Shown: piece by piece, positions 26,689-34,471 of the stretch | Position numbering within the stretch: position 1 is the stretch's first letter | How the letters are laid out: every line of letters starts with the position of its first letter | Notes under the pieces: generated by a model | The model's database searches: none | Told to the model about the DNA's origin: nothing | Seen by the model: only the letters and a program-made list of their open reading frames with translations | Source of the DNA: Pseudomonadota bacterium | GTDB taxonomy: Bacteria > Pseudomonadota > Alphaproteobacteria > GCA-2746255 | Reading direction: 5' to 3' | DNA: 64,000 nt | Assembly: GCA_040752895.1 (NCBI GenBank) | Contig: JBFMHN010000006.1 | Span: 62,001-126,000, forward strand | Program-made: the position numbers and the translations under genes

Positions 26689-28476
26689 ATGCCCCCCTTT
26701 GAAGCTCCCATCCGCGACATCGGCTTTGCGATCTTCGATGTCATCGGGACGGAACGCCTCGCCGCACTGCCCGCCTTCCAGGAGATGTTGGCGCCGGATC
26801 TCGGCAAGGCGGTGCTCGAGGAAGCCGGCAAGTTCGCCGCCGGCGTGCTGGCGCCGCTCAACCGGACAGGCGACCGGGAAGGTTCCGTCTTCGAGAACGG
26901 CGTCGTGCGGACCCCGAAGGGCTTCAAGAAAGCCTACGCTGCCTTCGTCGCCGGTGGCTGGAACGCGGTTCCCTTCGAGCCGGCCATCGGCGGGCAAGGG
27001 TTTCCCTGGCTGCTCGCGACCCCCATCGCCGAGCTGTGGGCGTCCGCCAATTTGGCCTTCTCTCTTTGTCCGATGCTGACGCAAGGGGCAATCGAAGCAA
27101 TCGGCCGGCACGGCAGCGCGGAGCAAAAACGCGCCTACCTGCCAAAACTCGTCTCCGGCGAATGGACCGGCACGATGAACCTGACGGAACCGCAGGCCGG
27201 GTCGGACCTTGCCCGCACAAAAGCGCGCGCGGTGCGCAAGGGGGCCCATTATCGGCTGACGGGCCAGAAGATCTTCATCACCTACGGCGAGCACGACCTG
27301 GCCGAAAACATCGTCCACATGGTGCTGGCGCGCACCCCCGACGCGCCGGAGGGCACGAAGGGCATTTCGCTCTTCATCGTGCCGAAGTTTCTCCTCAAGG
27401 CGGACGGGTCGCTGGGGGAACGCAACGATCTTCGTTGCGTATCCCTCGAACACAAGCTCGGCATCCACGCGAGTCCGACCGCCGTTTTGTCCTACGGCGA
27501 CGAAGGCGGCGCGGTCGGCTACCTCGTCGGTAAGGAGAACGAAGGTCTCGTCTACATGTTCACGATGATGAATCAGGCTCGCCTCGCCGTCGGCCTCGAA
27601 GGGGTGGCGCTTGCCGAACGTGCGACCCAGCAGGCGATCGCCTACGCCAAGGAAAGGGTCCAGGGCCGCGCGGCCGGTGGCGGCGGGGACGTTCCCATCG
27701 TCCGGCACGCCGACGTGCGACGGATGCTGATGACGATGAAGGCGTATACGGAAGCCACGCGCTACCTTGCCTATCTCGCGGCGGAGGCGCAGGACCTCGC
27801 CCGCCATCACGTGGACGCCGACGTGCGAAAGGCAAGCCAGGCCCGCGTGGATTTGCTGACCCCGGTGGTGAAGGCCTGGTGTTCGGACGTCGGCTTCGAG
27901 GTCGCCTCGCTCGGCGTCCAGGTCCATGGCGGCGTCGGCTATATCGAAGAGACGGGCGCCGCCCAGCACCTGCGGGACGCCCGCATCGCCATGATCTACG
28001 AAGGGACCAACGGCATCCAGGCAATGGACCTCGTCCAGCGGAAACTGCGGCACGACAGGGGCAAGGCGGCACGGGCGTTTCTTGCCGACATGGCAAGCTT
28101 GCTGCCCGCCTTGCGGCGGCCGGACGACGCCTTCGGCCCCCTTCATCGCGGACTCGACGCGGGGTTGAAGGCGCTCGGCGAAGCGACGGACTTCCTGCTC
28201 GAGGCGGGCCGCGACGACCCCCACGCGGCGGACGCCGGGGCGGCCCCCTATCTTCGTCTCTTCGGGACGGTCGCCGGCGGCTACCTGATGGCGCGCGCCG
28301 CCCTGGCCGCCGCAAGGCGACAGGCGGAAGACGGCGCCGACAAAGTCTATTTCGAGACCCACCTTGCCCTTGCCCGCTTCTATGCGGAGCGTATCCTTCC
28401 CGAGGCCTTGGCCCTCGCCGCCGCCGTCCGCAGCGGCGGAGCAAGCGTCATGGCGATCCCGGAAGACCGGCTTTAA
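26689..28476 (+). CDS. Acyl-CoA dehydrogenase with C-terminal extension
   Basis: A 595-residue flavoprotein that introduces the 2,3-double bond into acyl-CoA, passing electrons to ETF. The core contains MNLTEPQAGSDLARTKARAV, the FAD-contact segment KIFITYGEHDLAENIVHMVL and the catalytic region ARIAMIYEGTNGIQAMDLV, with Glu in YEGTNG as the base. The extra C-terminal 130 residues match the acyl-CoA_dh_C type found in FadE-like and aromatic-acid-CoA dehydrogenases. It starts 4 bp after the FAD dehydrogenase gene and is probably in the same operon. Chain length is not predictable. Confidence 0.92.
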   Translation: MPPFEAPIRDIGFAIFDVIGTERLAALPAFQEMLAPDLGKAVLEEAGKFAAGVLAPLNRTGDREGSVFENGVVRTPKGFKKAYAAFVAGGWNAVPFEPAIGGQGFPWLLATPIAELWASANLAFSLCPMLTQGAIEAIGRHGSAEQKRAYLPKLVSGEWTGTMNLTEPQAGSDLARTKARAVRKGAHYRLTGQKIFITYGEHDLAENIVHMVLARTPDAPEGTKGISLFIVPKFLLKADGSLGERNDLRCVSLEHKLGIHASPTAVLSYGDEGGAVGYLVGKENEGLVYMFTMMNQARLAVGLEGVALAERATQQAIAYAKERVQGRAAGGGGDVPIVRHADVRRMLMTMKAYTEATRYLAYLAAEAQDLARHHVDADVRKASQARVDLLTPVVKAWCSDVGFEVASLGVQVHGGVGYIEETGAAQHLRDARIAMIYEGTNGIQAMDLVQRKLRHDRGKAARAFLADMASLLPALRRPDDAFGPLHRGLDAGLKALGEATDFLLEAGRDDPHAADAGAAPYLRLFGTVAGGYLMARAALAAARRQAEDGADKVYFETHLALARFYAERILPEALALAAAVRSGGASVMAIPEDRL

Positions 28477-28482
28477 ACGGCG

Positions 28483-29853
28483 TCAGACGACCAGATCGTC
28501 GGTCGCGAAGAAAAAACCGGCCAGCTCGACGCCGGCAAAGCTTCCCGGGTTACCGGCATAACCGTCAACGCGGAAAAGCGACCGGAAGAGCACGAAGGGT
28601 GCGGCCGTGTCGTGGACAAAAAGCGTGAGATCGCCAGCGCCATCGACGACGCCAAGGGCTTCCGTCGTCGACGTGAAGCCGAGGAGACGGGCAAAATTGA
28701 CGCCGGAGATATCCTGGACAACATCGAAGCCGGTCTCGTCCCCATAGAAAAGATAGATGTCGTCGCCATCGCCGCCCGCCAGAAAGTCGTCGCCATTGCC
28801 ACCGGCAAGCGTATCGTTGCCGCCCATACCGAAAAGGAAGTCGTCGCCGTCGCCGCCCCAAAGCGTATTCGCCCCTTCGTTCCCCGTGATCGTGTTCGGA
28901 TCGGCGTTCCCGATCGCGTTGGCCGCGAGACCTCCCTCCAGACGAAGTGCTTCGATATTGTTGTCAACGAAAAAGAGATGGCCCGCGTCGACCGGGCTCT
29001 TCCCGCCGAGCGCGCCGCCCGCGAAGACGAAGGTCGCCGGCGCCGAACCGGCGCCGATGGCGGCAATCAACGGATCGCCCGCCACGGCGGTGTCAAACCC
29101 GCCGGATAGCCCCGGCAAGGCCTCGAAGGCCGTGTCGCCGGGGTCATCCAGAAAATAGGTGTCATCGCCGAAACCGCCGCTGAGAAAATCGTCGCCCGGC
29201 CCGCCGTCGAGGAAATCGTCGCCCGGCCCGCCGAAGAGTTGATCCGAACCCGCGCCCCCGAACAGCCGGTCGCTGCCGTTGCCGCCCTCAAGCCAGTCGC
29301 TTCCGCCAAGCCCCTCCAGCCGATCGTCCTCTGCTTCGCCGAACAGGAAATCCTGCAAATTCGTGCCAGTGAAAAGATCGTCCCCGTTACCGCCGATCCG
29401 CGTGAGACCGAGCGGCACCGGCGGCGGCACCGGCGGCGGGGTGACGATCGGCGCGGCCGGAAGGAAGTCCCGGCTTGGTGTCGCGATCAGAAAGGAGCCC
29501 GGCCCTTCCACGGCCCCGATTTCGGCAAGAAATTCGGCCTCGGGCGGAATGGCGAAGGTCGAGCCGAAGGCGAAATCGGCAGCAGACGGCGGAATTGGAC
29601 CGGCGGAGGCGACCGTTTCGGCCGACCGGTGCGTGGCGTCGGAAAGGCCAGAGGCACGGCCATCCTCTTCGTCGTCTTCGCCGGCCGCCGGTTGCCCGAT
29701 CGGTGGCGTATCGAGCGGCCCGATGGCAAGAAAAAGTGCCGCGAAATCCGGCAGGGCGACGGACGGTTCGTTGGGCAAGGCGGCAGCCGACCCCTCGACG
29801 GCCACCCCGGACACCGGTTGGGGATTCGGCGGAGGCGGATTAGGCTCGGCCAT
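28483..29853 (-). CDS. RTX (hemolysin-type calcium-binding repeat) protein
   Basis: A 456-residue protein without an N-terminal signal peptide. The first 150 residues are Pro/Ala-rich and low complexity. RTX nonapeptides then occur in two blocks, about 150-240 (GGNGDDLFTGTN, GGSDWLEGGNGSDRLFGG, GGPGDDFLDGGPGDDFLSGG) and about 320-372 (GGDGDDFLFGMGGNDTLAGG, GNGDDFLAGGDGDDIYLF). These bind calcium and fold in the extracellular medium after type I secretion. No enzymatic domain is seen. The adjacent genes are not type I secretion components, so export must rely on a transporter elsewhere. It converges on the acyl-CoA dehydrogenase with six bases between. Confidence 0.88.
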   Translation of the reverse strand: MAEPNPPPPNPQPVSGVAVEGSAAALPNEPSVALPDFAALFLAIGPLDTPPIGQPAAGEDDEEDGRASGLSDATHRSAETVASAGPIPPSAADFAFGSTFAIPPEAEFLAEIGAVEGPGSFLIATPSRDFLPAAPIVTPPPVPPPVPLGLTRIGGNGDDLFTGTNLQDFLFGEAEDDRLEGLGGSDWLEGGNGSDRLFGGAGSDQLFGGPGDDFLDGGPGDDFLSGGFGDDTYFLDDPGDTAFEALPGLSGGFDTAVAGDPLIAAIGAGSAPATFVFAGGALGGKSPVDAGHLFFVDNNIEALRLEGGLAANAIGNADPNTITGNEGANTLWGGDGDDFLFGMGGNDTLAGGNGDDFLAGGDGDDIYLFYGDETGFDVVQDISGVNFARLLGFTSTTEALGVVDGAGDLTLFVHDTAAPFVLFRSLFRVDGYAGNPGSFAGVELAGFFFATDDLVV

Positions 29854-30265
29854 TTACCACCATAAGAATACTAAGTTAAAATCATCTCTACCTTAAATAG
29901 AAATACAAATACGTAGATTAACTATTGGTAGAAATAGTTTATTTATTATCTATTTATAAATTTATTCTTTCCTGATACTTTGGCTAATTCTCCAATTAAT
30001 TAACTATTAACTAAAATCTTCTTCTGTCAATCGCGACCTGCCCTTCTCTCGCCTTCCCGATGCCGTTCGCAAAAGGGCGCGGCGTTCGGGCCGCGGCGTT
30101 CGGGCGAAGGCGGCCAAACGAATTCCCCGTCCCGCTCAAAAGGGCGGCCATGTGGTTTCGCTTGCCACGCATCGGGGAAGTAGGCAGATTTTTGGCTTGC
30201 ATTCTGCTCGGCAATAAGCGAAACAACGCCGCCGATCCCGGGTTCGAATTAGAGGAGTGCTTGCA
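29854..30265. other. Intergenic region with an AT-rich block
   Basis: No gene seen. 29860-30020 is strikingly AT-rich (runs such as TTATTTATTATCTATTTATA) in an otherwise GC-rich window and lies upstream of the divergently read RTX gene. 30020-30265 returns to normal composition and should carry the speD promoter, but no consensus pair is convincing. Short frames here are not protein-like. Confidence 0.5.
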
Positions 30266-30730
30266 ATGGCACGAAGGATCACCGTTGCAAACACGGCGGT
30301 TCCGCCCGAGCAGGACATTCCTGACTCCACGCCAACTTTGCACACCGCCACGCCAGTGGTGGATTACTTCATCCAGCGAAATGGCATGGCTTACGCCGGC
30401 ACGCACCTATTGCTCGACTTTTGGGGGTGCGAAAATCTCGATCGACTCGATATCATCGAGACCGCCTTGCGCGAAGGCGCGCGAACGGCGGGGGCGACGC
30501 TTCTCGACGTTCGGCTACATCACTTCACGTCGAGCGGCGGCATTTCCGGCGTTGCCGTTCTCGCCGAATCCCATATCAGCATCCACACCTGGCCGGAGCG
30601 TGGATACGCCGCCCTCGATATTTTCATGTGCGGGGCCTGCGACCCCTATAAGGCCATTCCCGTTCTCCGCAGGGCCATGAACCCGCGGACGGTCCAGCTT
30701 CACGAGCAGCGTCGAGGACTCACGATTTGA
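30266..30730 (+). CDS. speD: S-adenosylmethionine decarboxylase proenzyme
   Basis: Polyamine biosynthesis: makes decarboxylated SAM, the aminopropyl donor. It is the short bacterial (SpeH-like) class, 154 residues. The self-processing site is the Glu-Ser of AESHISIHTWPERGYAALD, where Ser becomes the pyruvoyl group; FMCGACDPYKAI carries the conserved cysteine. The N-terminal 35 residues are longer than in typical 120-130-residue homologues. AGGAG lies eight bases before ATG 30266, preferred over the GTG at 30257. The stop overlaps the speE start. Confidence 0.92.
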   Translation: MARRITVANTAVPPEQDIPDSTPTLHTATPVVDYFIQRNGMAYAGTHLLLDFWGCENLDRLDIIETALREGARTAGATLLDVRLHHFTSSGGISGVAVLAESHISIHTWPERGYAALDIFMCGACDPYKAIPVLRRAMNPRTVQLHEQRRGLTI

Positions 30731-31575
30731 CGGATCGGTGGTTCGAGGAAACGCTGTACCCACATCACGGGCAGCGGCTGAAGGTTGCTGAAATCCTTCA
30801 TCGTGAAAAGACCGATTACCAGGATCTCGTCATCTTCGAGAATCCCCAGTTCGGCCGCGTCCTGGCGCTGGACGGCAACGTTCAGACGACGGAGGCCGAT
30901 GAATTCTTCTACCACGAGATGCTCGTGCATCCCGCCATCTTCGCCCATGGCGAGGTCAAGAAGGCTCTCATCATCGGCGGCGGTGACGGCGGCGCCTTGC
31001 GGGAGGCTCTCAAGCACCCGATCGAGAAGGCAACGCTTATCGAGATCGATTCAAGCGTGGTCGAGCTATCCAAAAAATACCTGCCGGCCATCTCTGGCCA
31101 TGCCTTCAAGGACCCGCGTACCGAGCTCATCATCCAGGACGGGACCAAGTTCGTCGCCGAGACGGATGAGCGTTTCGATGTCATCCTCGTCGACTCGACG
31201 GATCCGATCGGCCCGGCCACCGTCCTCTTCCAGAAAGAGTTCTATACGAACTGCAAGCGATGCCTGACCGAAAGGGGCATTCTCATCGCCCAGAATGGCG
31301 TGCCTTTCCTGCAACCGGAGGAAGCCCGCGGCGCCCATCGGCTGTTCCGCGGACTCTTTCCCGATTCCAGCTTTCTCGTCGTGCCGGTGCCAACCTATGT
31401 CGGAGGGTTCATGACGCTTGGCTGGGCGTCGCTCTCCGAGAAAAACCGGGCCGTTTCACGGGATACGATCGAACGCCGTTTCGCGGGCTCCGGCGTTTCC
31501 ACCCGTTACTACAACCCAGATATCCACCTTGCCGCCTTCGCCCTTCCCACCTATATCCGTGAGCTGATGGGCTGA
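30727..31575 (+). CDS. speE: Spermidine synthase (polyamine aminopropyltransferase)
   Basis: Transfers the aminopropyl group of decarboxylated SAM to putrescine. It has 282 residues and starts with TTG at 30727, overlapping the speD stop by four bases, so the two enzymes are made from one message. Key segments are the N-terminal WFEETLYPHHGQRLKV, the nucleotide-binding LIIGGGDGGALREALKHP, the acidic VTLIEIDSSVV-like strand (read here as TLIEIDSSVVELSKKY) and the catalytic VILVDSTDPIGPATVLF. Confidence 0.95.
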   Translation: MTDRWFEETLYPHHGQRLKVAEILHREKTDYQDLVIFENPQFGRVLALDGNVQTTEADEFFYHEMLVHPAIFAHGEVKKALIIGGGDGGALREALKHPIEKATLIEIDSSVVELSKKYLPAISGHAFKDPRTELIIQDGTKFVAETDERFDVILVDSTDPIGPATVLFQKEFYTNCKRCLTERGILIAQNGVPFLQPEEARGAHRLFRGLFPDSSFLVVPVPTYVGGFMTLGWASLSEKNRAVSRDTIERRFAGSGVSTRYYNPDIHLAAFALPTYIRELMG

Positions 31576-31641
31576 GCCGTTTCAGGCGGCGCAGGCAACG
31601 CGGCGGCCTCAACCTCGGGGTCACAAACGGGGTTCACGAAA

Positions 31642-32472
31642 ATGGCAGACAGCACACAGCCGACAACCCCGCTTCCCGGCATTCGCGCCGTTATCGCCGT
31701 TTCCTCGGCAAAGGGCGGCGTCGGCAAATCAACAACGGCCGTCAACCTGGCGGTCGGCATGGCACGGCGCGGGCGACGCGTGGCGATGCTCGATGCGGAC
31801 ATTTACGGGCCGTCCCTGCCGCGGCTGCTCGGGATTCGGGGAAAACCCGGCTCCACCGACGGCAAGCACCTCGACCCGATGCAAAGCCACGGCATTGGCT
31901 GCATGTCGATCGGCTTCTTCGTCGCCGAGGACACGCCCATGATCTGGCGCGGCGCCATGGTGATGGGGGCGATCGAGAACCTGATCCGGGATGTCGCATG
32001 GGGAGAGCTGGACGTGCTGGTCCTCGACATGCCGCCCGGCACCGGCGACGCCCAGCTCAGTATCACGCAGCGCATTCCCCTGACGGGTGCCGTTGCCGTC
32101 TCGACGCCCCAGGACATCGCCCTTCTCGATACGCGGAAAGGGATCGCCATGTTCCGGAAGGTGAACGTGCCGATCTTCGGCCTGGTGGAGAATATGAGCT
32201 ACTTCCTATGCCCAAGCTGCGACGGCCGGTCGGACATTTTCGGCCATGGCGGGGCGGCAACGGCAGCGCGGGAGCTTGGCATCGATTTCCTGGGCGAAAT
32301 ACCGCTTGAGATTGCGATCCGGGAGACGTCGGACGCCGGCACGCCCATCGTCGCCAAAACCCCGGACAGCCCCGAGGCCCGCGCCTACATGGCAATCGCC
32401 GACCGCCTGCTCGAAAAGATCGCCGCGGCGGAGGGCACGGGGCGGAAGGCGCCGCGAATCGTCGTCCAGTAG
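31642..32472 (+). CDS. Mrp/ApbC-type iron-sulfur carrier ATPase
   Basis: P-loop ATPase of the Mrp/NBP35 family that assembles and transfers Fe-S clusters, 276 residues. It has the deviant Walker A SSAKGGVGKSTTAVNLAVG near residue 21, the Mrp signature VLDMPPGTGDAQLSITQ near 130, and the cluster-binding CPSC near 190 (YFLCPSCDGRSDIFG). It lacks the N-terminal MIP18-like domain of longer Mrp proteins, so it is the short form. It follows speE by 66 bp on the same strand and converges on DUF971. Confidence 0.9.
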   Translation: MADSTQPTTPLPGIRAVIAVSSAKGGVGKSTTAVNLAVGMARRGRRVAMLDADIYGPSLPRLLGIRGKPGSTDGKHLDPMQSHGIGCMSIGFFVAEDTPMIWRGAMVMGAIENLIRDVAWGELDVLVLDMPPGTGDAQLSITQRIPLTGAVAVSTPQDIALLDTRKGIAMFRKVNVPIFGLVENMSYFLCPSCDGRSDIFGHGGAATAARELGIDFLGEIPLEIAIRETSDAGTPIVAKTPDSPEARAYMAIADRLLEKIAAAEGTGRKAPRIVVQ

Positions 32473-32486
32473 CACGCCGCACCCGC

Positions 32487-32846
32487 TCAAGGGTCGCGGC
32501 TTAGGCCTTCCTTCTCCAGCCGGTCAAGGTAACGCTGCCAGATTTCCCGGTGGCGGTTTCCAAGCTCGTACAGGTAATCCCACGAATAGATGCCGGTATC
32601 GTGCAGGTCGTCGAAAGCAATCTGGATCGCGTAGTTGCCAACCGGCGTCACGTTCAGGATGCCGACATGCCGGCGCCCGCCGATCAATTTTTCCTCGCCC
32701 GCCCCGTGCCCGCGCATCTCAGCGGAAGGGCTATTGATGCGCAGGAATTCCGCCGGGAAGACAAAGGTCTTCCCGTCATCGAAATCGATTTCGAGGGCTT
32801 TTTCTTGCGTTTTGTGCCGGATTTCGGCTGGCCAGGCGCGCGCCAT
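32487..32846 (-). CDS. DUF971 family protein
   Basis: A 119-residue protein of the DUF971 family (related to the N-terminal domain of gamma-butyrobetaine hydroxylase). Typical features are FPAEFLRINSPSAEMRGHG and, later, VGNYAIQIAFDDLHDTGIYS followed by WDYLYELG. DUF971 proteins are often found near Mrp-type ATPases, as here, hinting at an Fe-S link, though the function is not established. It follows the halohydrin dehalogenase-like gene by nine bases and is probably in the same transcript. Confidence 0.88.
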   Translation of the reverse strand: MARAWPAEIRHKTQEKALEIDFDDGKTFVFPAEFLRINSPSAEMRGHGAGEEKLIGGRRHVGILNVTPVGNYAIQIAFDDLHDTGIYSWDYLYELGNRHREIWQRYLDRLEKEGLSRDP

Positions 32847-32855
32847 CTTTACCTC

Positions 32856-33587
32856 TTAGACCCAGCCGCCGCAGAAATGGATGAGTTGGCCGGTGAAGAA
32901 GTTCGAACGCTCCGAGGCAAGATAGCCGACCAGCTCCTCCAGCTCCTCCGGCCTCGCGTACCGCTTGATCGGGCAGCTCTCCCGAACCAGTTTCCGCATG
33001 AAATCCGTGCCCAGAATTTCCTTCGGGAAATAGGTTGGGTTTTCGGCATAGTTCGGCCCGATCGCGTTCACCTGGATGTTGGCGTCCGCCACCTCCATGG
33101 CCAACGCCCGCATCATCGCGCTCGCCCCGCCGCGCGCCGCGCAATAGGTCGCCAGATTCGGCAGGCCCTTGACCGGCCCGGCCGACGTCATGAAGACGAT
33201 CTTGCCGGATTTTTGCTTCTTCATGTGGGGGATGGCGGCGCGGGCGACGCGGAAAGGCTCGATCGTGAGGCCGTCCAGATAATCCTGGAAAACCTCGAGG
33301 CTCGCCGTCTCGATCGCCGAAGGAAAGAGCGGCACGAAATTGTTGCTGAAAAGAAGGTCGATCCGGCCGTGCCGTTTGACGACTTCCGCGACCTGTTTTT
33401 CCGGCGCGAGCCCGGTGACGATTTCGACCCTCGGGTTCGCCGCGGCGAAGGCCTGGCGATCCTTCGCGTTTGCGAAGCTGCGGTCGCTGCCCAGCACGGT
33501 CGCGCCGCCCGCCAGAAGCGCCTTGGTGGCGGCCGGGCCGCCATAGCCGGTGATATGGGTGAGCAGGCAGACTTTGCTATTCGCCAC
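32856..33587 (-). CDS. Halohydrin dehalogenase family protein with intact catalytic motifs
   Basis: A 243-residue SDR-fold protein. Two signatures that separate halohydrin dehalogenases from ordinary SDRs are present: T-X4-[FY]-X-G as THITGYGG at residues 10-17 in place of the NAD glycine motif, and S-X12-Y-X3-R as Ser135, Tyr148 and Arg152 (MTSAGPVKGLPNLATYCAAR). The spacing equals that of HheC (S132/Y145/R149). GPNYAENPTYFPKE and the ending LASERSNFFTGQLIHFCGG also follow HheC. Such enzymes turn vicinal halohydrins into epoxides reversibly and open epoxides with nucleophiles. The GTG start at 33587 is chosen because GGGAGG lies just upstream; no aligned sequence precedes it. It is co-oriented with a degenerate paralogue 20 bp upstream. 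The natural substrate is unknown. Confidence 0.85.
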   Translation of the reverse strand: MANSKVCLLTHITGYGGPAATKALLAGGATVLGSDRSFANAKDRQAFAAANPRVEIVTGLAPEKQVAEVVKRHGRIDLLFSNNFVPLFPSAIETASLEVFQDYLDGLTIEPFRVARAAIPHMKKQKSGKIVFMTSAGPVKGLPNLATYCAARGGASAMMRALAMEVADANIQVNAIGPNYAENPTYFPKEILGTDFMRKLVRESCPIKRYARPEELEELVGYLASERSNFFTGQLIHFCGGWV

Positions 33588-33607
33588 CGTTTCCTCCCGT
33601 TTTTTCC

Positions 33608-34336
33608 TCAGGCCCACCCGCCGGTGAACGGAATGACCTGCCCGGTCACGAAATCCGAGCCTTCGGAAGCAAGAAAGGCGACGAGCCCGCCGGCCTCCTG
33701 CGGTTTTGCCTTCCGCATGGGCTTGTTCTTGAGGTAGATCGTCGTCTCGGCCGTCGTTTCTCCCATCATCTCCTTCGGAAAATAGGTCGGTCGGATCGAT
33801 TCGTCCAACCCGATGGCGTTCACTTGAACGTTGGCGTCGGCAAGTTCCTCGGCCATCGAGATCATCAGCGCGTTTGCCGTGCCTTGCGCCGCGCAATAGG
33901 CGGTGTGCTTGGCAAGCCCGCGCCGGGGGCCATTCGAGGTCACGAAGATGATCTTGCCCGACTTCCGCTTCCGCATGTGAAAGACCGCCGCCTTCGCCAG
34001 CCGGAACGGCTCGATGGCCAGCCTATCCAGATAGGCCTGCAATGCCGCCGGTTTCGTCTTCTCGATGATGGCGGGCTCGTGGGCGCTCAAGGCGTTCGAA
34101 ACCACGACGTCCACCCGACCGTGTTTCTTCACGACCTCGGCGACCAACGTCTCCGGATCGAGAGTCTTCGTCACGTGGAGCTTGGGATGCTTTTTCGCAT
34201 AGGCCTTGTGGTCGGCCGCCTTCTGGAAGCGGCGATCGTTGACGACGACGGTCGCACCCGTCTTTGCCAACGCGTCCGCGCTGCCCTGGCCGACGCCGCT
34301 CGTGACATGGGTGACGATGCAAATTTTCTTTTTCAT
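33608..34336 (-). CDS. Halohydrin dehalogenase-like paralogue, catalytic Arg replaced
   Basis: A 242-residue protein clearly homologous to its downstream neighbour along its whole length (shared MRKRKSGKIIFVTSNGP, AYCAAQGTANAL and GSDFVTGQVIPFTGGWA). The catalytic set is changed: Ser134 and Tyr147 remain, but Gln151 stands where Arg is expected, and the aromatic residue of the N-terminal motif is Gly (THVTSGVG at 9-16). It also has neither a normal YxxxK nor the usual SDR NAD motif. It may therefore be a non-catalytic partner, a different activity, or a decaying copy; the conserved hydrophobic core argues against decay. First gene of a probable operon with the catalytic paralogue and DUF971. 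Confidence 0.8.
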   Translation of the reverse strand: MKKKICIVTHVTSGVGQGSADALAKTGATVVVNDRRFQKAADHKAYAKKHPKLHVTKTLDPETLVAEVVKKHGRVDVVVSNALSAHEPAIIEKTKPAALQAYLDRLAIEPFRLAKAAVFHMRKRKSGKIIFVTSNGPRRGLAKHTAYCAAQGTANALMISMAEELADANVQVNAIGLDESIRPTYFPKEMMGETTAETTIYLKNKPMRKAKPQEAGGLVAFLASEGSDFVTGQVIPFTGGWA

Positions 34337-34471
34337 GACCCCTCCCCCGCATGCTTTGCGGGCCTTGCATTAAGTATTCACAAAATGGTTCGGAGGGAAA
34401 GTCGGGATGGCAAAAGGGTATCGGGACCGCCGCCCCAAGGCCCCCTTCAAGAAGCCAGACCGGATGCCGTT

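Noticed and set aside
28620-29400. Possible DNA repeat array (CRISPR-like) in the RTX gene
   Set aside because: The repetition comes from codons for RTX nonapeptides and has no constant repeat/spacer spacing. No CRISPR array was seen anywhere in the window.
33608-34336. Considered as an ordinary NAD(P)-dependent SDR
   Set aside because: It lacks the GxxxGxG cofactor motif and the YxxxK lysine and is closely related to its dehalogenase neighbour.
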